A stretch of 55,924 nucleotides of DNA, taken from positions 1 through 55,924 of the IMG/VR virus record IMGVR_UViG_3300037246_000792; one strand, written 5' to 3'. The position numbers and the translations under genes are program-made. Below the pieces are notes generated by a model. That model had not been told where the DNA came from. It was given only the letters and a program-made list of their open reading frames with translations, and ran no database searches. The DNA is from a virus. Shown in pieces: positions 45,876 to 53,052 of the stretch; positions within the stretch are counted from its first letter, which is position 1; each line of letters starts with the position of its first letter.

Positions 45876-46144
45876 TGGGAACGGCGTATCTGATCTTCTG
45901 GATCAACACAGACACGCTCACTGCTGATGCGGTGGGCATCTACGGTGAGGAGCACCCAACAGGCACATTCAACCTGTTGCCTGCCTGCGTGCTTAGGATG
46001 CGCGGGGAGGGCTATCCGGCCGCAGGGGTGAGTCTCATTCAGTACATGAACAGACATGCGAGGTGGGCAGCTACGCTAGAGGTGCTGCGTACCAACAATG
46101 AAGGGGTGCCGGTGGGCACAGGCAAGGAGCTTGCGAGACGATGA
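45875..46144 (+). CDS. Hypothetical protein, 89 aa
   Basis: GGGAGGTGGTG before ATG 45875, which overlaps the preceding stop by one base. Alpha/beta: YLIFWINTDTLTADAVGIYG, then LLPACVLRMRG and a helix LIQYMNRHARWAATLEVLR. Not recognised. Overlaps the next membrane protein gene by 4 bases. Confidence 0.7.
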   Translation: MGTAYLIFWINTDTLTADAVGIYGEEHPTGTFNLLPACVLRMRGEGYPAAGVSLIQYMNRHARWAATLEVLRTNNEGVPVGTGKELARR

Positions 46145-46332
46145 CAGGATTCAAGCGGTTCAAGGCAGTGGGGCTGATTGCGTGGGCTATCTTTTGCTTC
46201 TGCATGCCGGTGTCTGAGTGGCTCGCTGGGGGCTTGGATGGTCTGGTGGGTGGTCTTGCGCTCGCTGGCTTCCTGACCGCCTTAGGGTGCGGCATAGGTG
46301 TCGGCATAGTCACTTTGGTCAACAGTGTGTGA
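46141..46332 (+). CDS. Two-pass membrane protein, 63 aa
   Basis: ATGA overlap with the upstream gene. Basic start FKRFKAVG, membrane helix LIAWAIFCFCMPVSEWLAG, second helix LALAGFLTALGCGIGVGIVT. Both termini probably inside the cytoplasm. Could be a holin-like or exclusion protein; no lysis gene is near, so unclear. Confidence 0.68.
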   Translation: MTGFKRFKAVGLIAWAIFCFCMPVSEWLAGGLDGLVGGLALAGFLTALGCGIGVGIVTLVNSV

Positions 46333-46373
46333 ATAGGCACTTGTGACTTGTGAACGTGAACAGGGAGGGCGCT

Positions 46374-46448
46374 GTGATACTTCAGGAGAGGATTGAGAGG
46401 GTGGCTAGGGCTATGGGGATGACGTGGAGGCTGGTGGCTTGCTCCTGA
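46374..46448 (+). CDS. Possible 24-aa peptide
   Basis: GTG 46374 after AGGGAGGGCG. The peptide VILQERIERVARAMGMTWRL is an amphipathic basic helix. It fills an otherwise gene-free 145-base gap and has a good ribosome-binding site, but is too short to judge by composition. Confidence 0.35.
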   Translation: MILQERIERVARAMGMTWRLVACS

Positions 46449-46477
46449 GCTGGCCAAGCTTGAGCAGGAGGATTGTG

Positions 46478-46723
46478 ATGTGTGAGGACACGGTGAGAGT
46501 GCGAATCTGCGTGATGACGGAGCCCAATGGCGAGTGGGGTGCCTATGGGGTCTCAAAGTCAGGTGGGCCAGCTCCTGAGGATGATGAGACCTTCATTGGT
46601 GAGGTGCAGGGGGTGGCTAGCTGTGACGTGAGCCTGGTGCGCTTCAGTTACGTCTGGGCTGATGTGCCACTGCCTGTGCAGTCGGTCAATGAGGCCATCA
46701 AGGGGGAGGTGGACGATGGCTGA
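46478..46723 (+). CDS. Hypothetical protein, 81 aa
   Basis: ATG 46478 after GGAGGATTG. Beta-rich with single Cys residues: VRVRICVMTEPNGEWGAYGV, DETFIGEVQGVASCDVSLVR, FSYVWADVPLP. Possibly a small beta barrel. Overlaps the next gene by 8 bases. Confidence 0.68.
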   Translation: MCEDTVRVRICVMTEPNGEWGAYGVSKSGGPAPEDDETFIGEVQGVASCDVSLVRFSYVWADVPLPVQSVNEAIKGEVDDG

Positions 46724-47075
46724 GTCAAAGGTGAGGAGCGTGTTGAGACTCTGCAGCTATGTGGAGGGTGGTGAGCCAAGTGAGCTGAACAGTAGCTGTG
46801 AGGGGGCTGTTGCGTTTGTAGACTGCAAGGGCCTTGGCTTCTGTGATGAGCATTGGAAGCCTGACCTCAGCCAGGTTGAGACAGATGAGGAGGCTGAGGC
46901 AGGTCATGCCGAGTGGAAGGCTGAGCAGGACAGGCAGAAGCGCAGGAGGGATGCCTATGACCTGGTGTGTGCTGAGCTGAGGGATGCGGGGCAACATAGG
47001 ATCGCTGATGTCATCAGTCAATTGAAGCTGCACACTGATGAGCTGGATGCTGGGCCAGATGGGGTGCAGTCATGA
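46716..47075 (+). CDS. Hypothetical Cys-containing protein, 119 aa
   Basis: ATG 46716 after GGAGGTGGACG. Starts with a Cys/His region (LCSYVEGGEPSELNSSCEGA, CKGLGFCDEHW), a likely zinc site seen in other genes here (compare CKAHL at 43019). Then an acidic helix and a C-terminal helix YDLVCAELRDAGQHRIADVI. Overlaps the next gene. Confidence 0.68.
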   Translation: MAESKVRSVLRLCSYVEGGEPSELNSSCEGAVAFVDCKGLGFCDEHWKPDLSQVETDEEAEAGHAEWKAEQDRQKRRRDAYDLVCAELRDAGQHRIADVISQLKLHTDELDAGPDGVQS

Positions 47076-47329
47076 TGCTTGAGGGGGCAACGTTCTACGT
47101 GGTGCAGGAGTCATGGGGGCCAGGGCGTGCGGTAAAGCGGATAGTGACCTGTGAGGCAGGTGGCTATGTGGGTGAGTACGTTGTGGTCGGCACTGAGTGG
47201 ACGTGGGCTGACGTGGCTGAGTTCTGCGGGATGGCTGAGCGTCGATGGCTCAAGTGCTTCTGTGTCCACCAGGGGCCATGCAAGGGCAAGTATGAGTGTG
47301 ACTGTGTGCTGATCAGGAGGGCAAGGTGA
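47072..47329 (+). CDS. Hypothetical protein with C-terminal Cys cluster, 85 aa
   Basis: ATG in the previous stop (ATGA). Beta strands ATFYVVQESWG and GEYVVVGTEWTWADVAEF, then LKCFCVHQGPCKGKYECDC, five Cys in 17 residues. Metal binding is likely. Overlaps the next gene by 4 bases. Confidence 0.68.
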   Translation: MMLEGATFYVVQESWGPGRAVKRIVTCEAGGYVGEYVVVGTEWTWADVAEFCGMAERRWLKCFCVHQGPCKGKYECDCVLIRRAR

Positions 47330-47532
47330 GAGCACAGGCCATCAGGGGCAGGTTGGCGGTCTACGTCTGCCTGCGGTGCACGGTGTCCCACATGGGTGCT
47401 GTGCGTGAGCTGTCACCCCTTGGGGCCTTGGCGGTGGGTAGCTCCTGGGCAGCCTTAGATCTGCTGCTGTGGGAGCTGGGTGAGGAGATCAAGCAGGCGC
47501 AGGGAATGGAACAGCAACGACGGTGGAGGTGA
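47326..47532 (+). CDS. Hypothetical protein, 68 aa
   Basis: GTG in the preceding stop (GTGA). VYVCLRCTVSHMGAV contains one Cys pair with a nearby His, then a hydrophobic helix LAVGSSWAALDLLLWELGEE. Small fold unknown. Confidence 0.65.
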   Translation: MRAQAIRGRLAVYVCLRCTVSHMGAVRELSPLGALAVGSSWAALDLLLWELGEEIKQAQGMEQQRRWR

Positions 47533-47535
47533 GTG

Positions 47536-47853
47536 ATGGTTCTTGGGAATGCGAAAGGTGTGTTGCTTGAGGTGCTTGATGAGAGGCTGAGGCAAGATGC
47601 TCATTGGGGTGAGCGGGACCACTTCGACGGCACAACGTCCGCGTTCAAGGCTTCTGCAGAGGCTGCGAAGCGTGCGACCGACAGATTCGCAAAGGCAGGG
47701 CGTGTCAGATGGCGACACATTCTCGATGAGGAAGTGCAAGAGGCGTTCGCGGAGATTGACCCAGTGAAGCTGCGTGCTGAGCTGTTGCAGGTGGCAGCTG
47801 TAGCGGTTGCGTGGATCGAGTGCATTGACAGACGGCAAGGAGGTGAGCGGTGA
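47536..47853 (+). CDS. MazG-like (all-alpha NTP pyrophosphohydrolase-type) protein
   Basis: 105 aa from ATG 47536 after GGAGGTGAGTG. VLDERLRQDAHWGERDHFDG, then RVRWRHILDEEVQEAFAEID and LRAELLQVAAVAVAWIECID match small phage MazG-like proteins, with the EE..E motif (LDEEVQEAFAE) and ELxQVAxVAxAWIE. Such enzymes hydrolyse (d)NTPs or alarmone-type nucleotides, cleaning the pool or damping host stress. Metal-binding E residues are present; substrate unknown. Confidence 0.8.
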   Translation: MVLGNAKGVLLEVLDERLRQDAHWGERDHFDGTTSAFKASAEAAKRATDRFAKAGRVRWRHILDEEVQEAFAEIDPVKLRAELLQVAAVAVAWIECIDRRQGGER

Positions 47854-48044
47854 GTGAGTGGTTCAACAGTGACCAGGTGTCGGCCGTGCGGTCATGCGCA
47901 TCGGCTGGGCATAGCTGGAGCAAGGACGATCGGGAGCGTTGCAGGGGCTGTGGTTGGCCTCGTGACATGGTGTGTCAGCATCGAGGCGGAACAAAGGCTG
48001 AGCCTTGCTCATGGTGCAAGGAGCAGGAGGTGAGTGGTGAGTAA
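47850..48044 (+). CDS. Zinc-ribbon protein, 64 aa
   Basis: GTG in the previous stop after AAGGAGGTGAGCG. Cys at RSCASAGHSWSKDDRERCRG (CxxxxGHxW...RCxxCGW, a common bacterial zinc ribbon) and CSWCKEQ at the end. Overlaps the next gene by 8 bases. Confidence 0.68.
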   Translation: MSEWFNSDQVSAVRSCASAGHSWSKDDRERCRGCGWPRDMVCQHRGGTKAEPCSWCKEQEVSGE

Positions 48045-48480
48045 CGGGATTCTGGTTGATTGGCATTTGGTCTGCGACACCTGCAACGTGGAGCAGCTCT
48101 TCAGATCTGGATCGGGTGAATATGGCAACGGGGTCGCATACCCACTGGCGCTTCCGGCCGGATGGTTGGTTAGGCGCGACCAACTGGCCGGCGACTCGCA
48201 CACCTGCCCTGAGTGCCAGATCCTCGAGCTGGAGTGTAAGGACCAGTCGCTTGAGCAGGAGATCGGGGTGTTGATGTTGGCGTTCGGTGAGAGTGCAAGC
48301 ACGATACAGATCTCGGCCCCGACGCCAACCCCCGACAGCAGTGCCGAGACGTGGATGATTGTGCTGCCTGGTGCGCCATCGATCGTGGTCTGCGAGGGTC
48401 CGACGCTGGAGCTGGCATGGTGGGCAGCCATCGCCAAGCACAAGGGAAAGGGCAAACCCGAACCACGAGTTCAAGAATAG
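48037..48480 (+). CDS. Hypothetical protein with zinc site, 147 aa
   Basis: GTG 48037 after GGAGGTGAGTG (a second GTG sits at 48034). CDTCNVEQLFRSG and CPECQILELECKD give a zinc ribbon with a long insert; the C-terminal half is alpha/beta (TWMIVLPGAPSIVVCEGPTL, LAWWAAIAKHKGKGK). A short hairpin tract follows (CCGAAC/GTTCGG) just before the next ribosome-binding site. Confidence 0.68.
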   Translation: MSNGILVDWHLVCDTCNVEQLFRSGSGEYGNGVAYPLALPAGWLVRRDQLAGDSHTCPECQILELECKDQSLEQEIGVLMLAFGESASTIQISAPTPTPDSSAETWMIVLPGAPSIVVCEGPTLELAWWAAIAKHKGKGKPEPRVQE

Positions 48481-48543
48481 CCCAATTTGCCGGGGCCAGC
48501 TTCCCGGAAGTCCGAACAGACAGTTCGGGTAAGGAGGTGAGTG

Positions 48544-49149
48544 GTGACTGAAGAGCAGGAGTTTATTGATTCTCTTGAGAGGGCTAAGCAGACAAGGGCA
48601 GGGCTGTTTGAGCACGCCAGGATGGCCATTGCTGAGCCTGACATGGGTGAGGCTGTGGAGCTGTGCCAGAGGCTGGGTGAGCGTGTGTGTGCTCTGGGGA
48701 TGGTAGATGGGCATGGCAGGGAGATGTTCACTGGCCTGGTGCAGATGGTCACTGACGTGCTCAAGGTGCGGCTGATGTGGGCTGAGCAGCAGCCTGAGAT
48801 CGAGGTCAGGGAGGCCATCAGAAAGAACAGGGCCATCAAGGGTGCGTGCTGTGCGTGCTTCAGGTGCAGTGTGAGGAGGTCAGAGCACCTAGAGGATGGC
48901 TGGCTGTGGCTGTGTCCGGTCTGCAGTGACAGGGAGGTGGCTGCCATCATCAAGGAGCGGCTTGGTGTCGTTCAGGGCCAAGTGCATGTGACGAGCAAGG
49001 GGCCAGGCCCCTGCTGTAGCTGTGCAGGGTGTGGGGTGATGCGGGACAGAACTACTCAGGGAGAGTGTGTCTCGTGCTTTGGAAAGAGGACAGGGCACAT
49101 AACCAACAGCGACGCGTGGCTTTGTGATAGCTGCAAAGGAGGTGAGTGA
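48544..49149 (+). CDS. Helical protein with two zinc ribbons, 201 aa
   Basis: GTG 48544 after AAGGAGGTGAGTG. The first 100 residues are helical (QEFIDSLERAKQTRAGLFEH, GEAVELCQRLGERVCALGMV). Then CCACFRCSVRRSEHLEDGWL with WLCPVC, and CCSCAGCGVMRDRTTQGECV with SCFG and LCDSC, two related ribbons. The second matches the ribbon of the 45672 protein (CxxCG...QGxCxxC). Overlaps the next start by one base. Confidence 0.7.
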   Translation: MTEEQEFIDSLERAKQTRAGLFEHARMAIAEPDMGEAVELCQRLGERVCALGMVDGHGREMFTGLVQMVTDVLKVRLMWAEQQPEIEVREAIRKNRAIKGACCACFRCSVRRSEHLEDGWLWLCPVCSDREVAAIIKERLGVVQGQVHVTSKGPGPCCSCAGCGVMRDRTTQGECVSCFGKRTGHITNSDAWLCDSCKGGE

Positions 49150-49388
49150 TGGCTGAGGCGGAGATCAAGGTGAAGGTGAGAATTGAGGTTGATGTGAGAC
49201 TTGAGACCAAGGGCGGATGCTTTGTCTGCAATGGCAGCATCCCACCCTTTCATGAGCTGCCTGAAGTGTTGCTATGGGGCACCAGGGTGTTTCAGTTTGA
49301 TTGTCAACTCCCCACTGTGATTGTCTACCGTGAGGCATTCGCGGTGGCTCTGGTGCGGTGGGACAGCAATGAGGAGCAAGCGACATGA
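49149..49388 (+). CDS. Hypothetical protein with Cys pair, 79 aa
   Basis: AAAGGAGGTGAGTG before the ATG is close to perfect complementarity with the 16S rRNA tail. Alternating strand IKVKVRIEVDVRLETKGG, then CFVCNGSIPPFHELPEVLLW, later FDCQLPTVIVYREAFAVALV. Probably a small beta protein with one half ribbon. Overlaps the next gene by 4 bases. Confidence 0.68.
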   Translation: MAEAEIKVKVRIEVDVRLETKGGCFVCNGSIPPFHELPEVLLWGTRVFQFDCQLPTVIVYREAFAVALVRWDSNEEQAT

Positions 49389-49648
49389 GCGAATACAAAC
49401 CAAACGGACATCCACCGCATGGCTATGAGAGTTCATGTGAGCCGAATGAGCATGGCTGGGCTATCTGGAAGCCAACTGAGACAGGCAGCACGTGCCCTAA
49501 CTGCGACGCCAAGCCAGCTGAGACTGAGGAGGGTGAGCTGATGGCGTTGCAGTGCCCAGAGTGTGAGAGCCCTGGGTGTGTTGAGTGTTTCCTTGATGGC
49601 CGTGGCAATGTGTGTCCTGAGTGCCAGGACGAGGAAGGTGACTGGTGA
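49385..49648 (+). CDS. Zinc-ribbon protein, 87 aa
   Basis: ATG in an ATGA overlap. Three Cys pairs: CPNCDAK, CPECESPGCVECF, CPECQDEEGDW. Acidic and Pro-rich at the N-terminus (YKPNGHPPHGYESSCEPNEH). Pattern of CPxC pairs resembles zinc ribbons of transcription or ribosome-associated proteins. Overlaps the next gene by 4 bases. Confidence 0.72.
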   Translation: MSEYKPNGHPPHGYESSCEPNEHGWAIWKPTETGSTCPNCDAKPAETEEGELMALQCPECESPGCVECFLDGRGNVCPECQDEEGDW

Positions 49649-49947
49649 GCGACGATAGAGACATGAGCAAGCCGGTTGAGGTGAGGTTGCTAGGCAGCAA
49701 GGGGGCAGCCCTCAAGGCAGCTGTGATGGGTGGTGCACTGAATCGATATGTTGACTTGGTGGCCACCTTCAGAACGCTTCTGACTCAGGGCTGTGACCCC
49801 TACCTGAGCAAGCACAGGAAAGCTGAGGCGCTGCAGATGCTCAATGGCTTGGTGGTGACGTTGATTGAGCAGCAGGAGCTGATGGTTTTCATTGTTGAGC
49901 CAGAGGGTGAGACAGACGCAGAGGATGAGAGTAACAAGGTCCACTGA
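49645..49947 (+). CDS. Hypothetical protein, 100 aa
   Basis: GTG in the previous stop. Strand EVRLLGSKGAALKAAVMGG, then helix YVDLVATFRTLLTQGCDPYL, then helix EALQMLNGLVVTLIEQQELM and an acidic end. Likely helical bundle. Unknown. Confidence 0.66.
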   Translation: MSDDRDMSKPVEVRLLGSKGAALKAAVMGGALNRYVDLVATFRTLLTQGCDPYLSKHRKAEALQMLNGLVVTLIEQQELMVFIVEPEGETDAEDESNKVH

Positions 49948-49957
49948 GGAGGTAGAC

Positions 49958-50311
49958 ATGAGCACGATGATTGACGTGACGCTTGAGGGCATGGCCAGGA
50001 AGGCCATCGAGGCTGAGGCTGCTGTGGTGTTCCCTGGCCTCACCTGGGACTGGGGGCCAGGTAATCAATGGTTGAAGTCAAGGGAGAAGCTCTTTCTGAT
50101 GGTCGAGGGTGAAAGTGCGCATCTGCTGATCGAGTTCATCCCTGCTGAGCCTGAGGAGCGTGAGCACTACAGGGCTACCCTTGGCCCTGCTGAGCAGGTT
50201 GGCTATTCGGTGTATGGCTGCCTCAAGCCCATCAAGAACAAGCTGGAGGCTGTGCGGAGCTACCTCAAGACCTTCCTGCGTGAGCCCAACGCCAAGTGGG
50301 TTGCTGAGTGA
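49958..50311 (+). CDS. Hypothetical protein, 117 aa
   Basis: ATG 49958 after GAGGAGGTAG. Helix LEGMARKAIEAEAAVVFPGL, then NQWLKSREKLFLMVEGESAH and LLIEFIPAEPEEREHYRATL, an alpha/beta layout, and a final helix NKLEAVRSYLKTFLREPNAK. Overlaps the small membrane gene by 4 bases. Confidence 0.68.
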   Translation: MSTMIDVTLEGMARKAIEAEAAVVFPGLTWDWGPGNQWLKSREKLFLMVEGESAHLLIEFIPAEPEEREHYRATLGPAEQVGYSVYGCLKPIKNKLEAVRSYLKTFLREPNAKWVAE

Positions 50312-50415
50312 TCGCCTGGACTGACATCGCCCTGGTGGCCGCTGCCCTGGCCTATGGGCTCGCCATGGGTGGGGTGATGGTCGCGATGGACTGGATGCTG
50401 GACAGGTGGACATGA
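50308..50415 (+). CDS. Tiny membrane protein before terL, 35 aa
   Basis: GTG in the previous stop (GTGA) and stop in the terL start (ATGA). The peptide is one membrane helix: ALVAAALAYGLAMGGVMVAM with W/D flanks. It links two genes by overlap at both ends, good support for coding despite length. Similar to the 38-aa membrane protein at 42417. Confidence 0.6.
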   Translation: MIAWTDIALVAAALAYGLAMGGVMVAMDWMLDRWT

Positions 50416-51764
50416 GCGCGCAGACCATCACCACCGCCATGCCTGAGGACTGGGAGTATCGCATTGACTCCTTTGCTGCCCATGAGAGCAAGGGTGGTGA
50501 GTTCGAGTTCAAGGTGTGGCCGTACATCGGTCACATCGTGGACAGGGTGCAGCCTGGCATCGTGCGTGGTGGTGGTCGCTCTCTGGTCAGCATGCCACCT
50601 CAACACGGCAAGTCGGAGCTGCTGAGCAGGTGGCTGGTGACTTGGTTCCTGAAGTGGAACCCCACCAAGAAGGTCATCCTCTGCAGCTATGCGGCCAATG
50701 TCGCTGCTAGATGGGGTGCCCAAGTCCGTGACTACTTCGATGCCAGGGGACTGCTGAACCCAAAGAAGACGGCGGCCAATGACTGGGAGTTGAAGACAGG
50801 CGGTGGCATGGTCACTGCTGGTGTGGGTGGTCAGATCACCAGTCGTGGCGCTGACCTGCTCATCATGGATGACCCGCACAAAAACTGGGATGAGGCTCAC
50901 TCACCCACCAAGCTGGAGACTCTGCGCAACTGGTTTGTGTCGACCTTCTACACCCGTCAGCGCGGTGGGGCGTCTGTGGTCGTCATACAGACGCGCTGGC
51001 AGCAGGGTGACCTGATAGGGTGGTTGCAGGACGAGAAGGGCGCAGAGGGCTGGCAGGATATCAGGATCCCTGCCATCGCTGAGCGTGACGATCCGATAGG
51101 CAGGGCAGAGGGTGAGATCCTCTGTCCTGCCATGTTTTCAGCTGCTGAGCTGGCGCTGAAGAAAGAGACGCTTGGTCGCACCATGTTTGCTGGGATGTAC
51201 CAGCAAGACCCTGAGGCCAGTGGTGGCAACATCTGGGACACTCGGTGTTTTCGGTACTGGAGAGAGCTACCGGACAACCCATGGCTGTGGCTGCAGTCAT
51301 GGGATATGGGGTTCAAGGAGTCCGGTGACAGCTGGGTTGTGGGTCAGGTGTGGTGCGCCAAGGATGCGGGCAGGTATCTGGTGCACCAGGTCCGTGGGCA
51401 CTGGGGATTCACGACGACATTGGAGGCGATGAAGGCGTTGGGGATGGCCTATCCACAGACCATGGGGCTGGTGCTCATCGAGGACAAGGCCAATGGCCCT
51501 GCCCTGATGGACGTGCTGAGGCGGTCAGTGCCTGGGCTGATAGCTGTGGAGCCTGCAGGTAGCAAGCTGGCAAGGGCGTTGTCAGTGCAGGGAACGATTG
51601 AGGCAGGCAACGTGTGGCTGCCTCACCATGCGCCATGGGTGCCTGGATACATCAAGGAATGTGGGCTGTTCCCAAGTGCCACCCACGATGACCAGGTGGA
51701 TACGACCAGCCAGGCGCTGCAGAGGATGAACAATCAGCCGCGCTTTCACATTGGTGTTTTGTAA
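50412..51764 (+). CDS. terL: Terminase large subunit (TerL)
   Basis: 450 aa from ATG 50412; GTG 50406 is in frame but the overlap with the upstream stop favours the ATG. Walker A MPPQHGKSELLSRW (K67), Walker B LLIMDDPHK (D153, D154), coupling motif VVVIQTRWQQGDLIGWL. The RNase H-like nuclease has SWDMGFKESGDSWVVGQVW (D298), VLIEDKANGPALMDVL and THDDQVDTTSQAL (D426, D427). It translocates DNA into the prohead through the portal and cuts at the end. Confidence 0.95.
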   Translation: MSAQTITTAMPEDWEYRIDSFAAHESKGGEFEFKVWPYIGHIVDRVQPGIVRGGGRSLVSMPPQHGKSELLSRWLVTWFLKWNPTKKVILCSYAANVAARWGAQVRDYFDARGLLNPKKTAANDWELKTGGGMVTAGVGGQITSRGADLLIMDDPHKNWDEAHSPTKLETLRNWFVSTFYTRQRGGASVVVIQTRWQQGDLIGWLQDEKGAEGWQDIRIPAIAERDDPIGRAEGEILCPAMFSAAELALKKETLGRTMFAGMYQQDPEASGGNIWDTRCFRYWRELPDNPWLWLQSWDMGFKESGDSWVVGQVWCAKDAGRYLVHQVRGHWGFTTTLEAMKALGMAYPQTMGLVLIEDKANGPALMDVLRRSVPGLIAVEPAGSKLARALSVQGTIEAGNVWLPHHAPWVPGYIKECGLFPSATHDDQVDTTSQALQRMNNQPRFHIGVL

Positions 51765-51777
51765 CAGGAGCTTAGAC

Positions 51778-52023
51778 ATGGCAAGTGAACTTTCAAGACC
51801 TTTCGAGGGTGCACCGTTTGATGGTGCTTTTGACCCTGCTACTCGTGGGTCACTCCATCCAAGCTGTAGCCTTACAGGCAGACTAGGTGAGCCAGCGAGT
51901 TGTGGTGGTGAATTCATTTGCCCAAAGTGCTTGCGGCTTGTGGGCTGGTGCTTCGGGTGTGCTGATGACCAACCTGCCGTGTGTGATGACTGCTGGTCAT
52001 CGTCTAAGGCTTCCAGCCCATGA
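51778..52023 (+). CDS. Zinc-ribbon protein, 81 aa
   Basis: ATG after CAGGAGCTTAGAC. N-terminal polar region FDGAFDPATRGSLHPSC, then CPKCLRLVGWCFGC and CDDCWSSS give a compact zinc site with an FGCADDQPAVCDDC ending. Overlaps the next gene by 4 bases (ATGA). Confidence 0.7.
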   Translation: MASELSRPFEGAPFDGAFDPATRGSLHPSCSLTGRLGEPASCGGEFICPKCLRLVGWCFGCADDQPAVCDDCWSSSKASSP

Positions 52024-52370
52024 TGTGGCCAGAGACACCAGAGCAGGTCCGTCGTTTTGCAAAGTCTATAGCTGATTTAGGGAGGAGCGTGATACAGGCA
52101 AACTATCATCACCGCTGCTGTTGTGGTGGTCAGTGCTGTGGGTGCTCTTGTCACTGCTGCTGTGGGAGGGTCCAGCGGGACACCGGCGTGGTCACCTTCA
52201 CATCAGACACGGCGACGCTTCCAGTCTGGCCATCGCTTGAGCCTGAGAAGCGCAGAGGTGACCCAGCTCCTGAGGCTGTGGTTGATGAGGTGAGGCCACT
52301 GAGGTCACAGGTGAGGGGTGGGTTGAGAGTGTCAAGATATCAACGAAACAGGAGGCAGCATCGTGGGTAG
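52020..52370 (+). CDS. Protein with extreme Cys cluster, 116 aa
   Basis: ATG in the previous stop. An N-terminal helix (PEQVRRFAKSIADLGRSVIQ) leads into HHRCCCGGQCCGCSCHCCCG: ten Cys and a His in residues 33-48. Density is like metallothioneins or metal-cluster proteins, not like ordinary zinc ribbons. The remainder is polar with basic end RVSRYQRNRRQHRG. Overlaps the nuclease gene by 8 bases. No family recognised; the frame is supported by neighbouring overlaps, and codon phase is normal. Confidence 0.62.
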   Translation: MMWPETPEQVRRFAKSIADLGRSVIQANYHHRCCCGGQCCGCSCHCCCGRVQRDTGVVTFTSDTATLPVWPSLEPEKRRGDPAPEAVVDEVRPLRSQVRGGLRVSRYQRNRRQHRG

Positions 52371-53052
52371 AACAGGAATGACAGAAGCAGATCTAGCAAA
52401 GAAGGTGGTGGTCTGGCTTGAAGAGAACGGCTGGGATGTCTACCAAGAGGTGCAGCCCAGGGGCACTGAGAGGGCTGCAGACATCGTGGCAACGTGTGGA
52501 CAGTTGGTGTGGATCGTTGAGTGCAAGATGAGTCTGGGGCTCTCTGTGCTTGCTCAGTCGCACCTTTGGCATGGATGGGCTCACTATGTGTCTGTGGCTG
52601 TGCCTACTGTCAGGGGTAGAGGAGGGCGGCATTACTCCAGGTATTACGCCAAGCGGTGCCTGAGAAGGGACGGGGTTGGGCTCATTGAGGTTGGAGGCTT
52701 TGACGCGTCTGAAAAGGTCAAGCCGTCGCTGAACCGTAGGGCATCCCATGCCAAGGAGATGCGGGATGGTCTTGAGCCTGAGCACAAGCACTATGCAGCT
52801 GCTGGGTCTGCTGATGGTCGACGATGGACACCGTTTAGGCGGACGTGTCAGCGCCTGGTGGATGCGGTCAAGGCTCAGCCTGGCATCCAGCTCAAGGACC
52901 TCATTGACTCAGTAGATCACCACTACGCTTCTGATGCCTCTGGCCGTGCTTGCATAGCTAGGCTGACCAGGGAGGGGGTGATTGACGGGCTGAGGTGCGA
53001 GCGAGTGGGCAAGCGTGTCAGATTCTACTTGGATGAGCAGGGAGGTGAGTAA
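52363..53052 (+). CDS. PD-(D/E)XK nuclease-like protein with C-terminal winged helix
   Basis: 229 aa, GTG after AGGAGGCAGC. DLAKKVVVWLEENGWDVYQE, then AADIVATCGQLVWIVECKMS gives D40 and E53-C-K55 of the PD-(D/E)XK fold; the following LSVLAQSHLWHGWAHYVSVA helix and strand fit. The C-terminal 70 residues (VKAQPGIQLKDLIDSVDHHY, ACIARLTREGVIDGLRCER) look like a winged helix. Possibly a homing, packaging or anti-host nuclease next to terL. Confidence 0.78.
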   Translation: MGRTGMTEADLAKKVVVWLEENGWDVYQEVQPRGTERAADIVATCGQLVWIVECKMSLGLSVLAQSHLWHGWAHYVSVAVPTVRGRGGRHYSRYYAKRCLRRDGVGLIEVGGFDASEKVKPSLNRRASHAKEMRDGLEPEHKHYAAAGSADGRRWTPFRRTCQRLVDAVKAQPGIQLKDLIDSVDHHYASDASGRACIARLTREGVIDGLRCERVGKRVRFYLDEQGGE

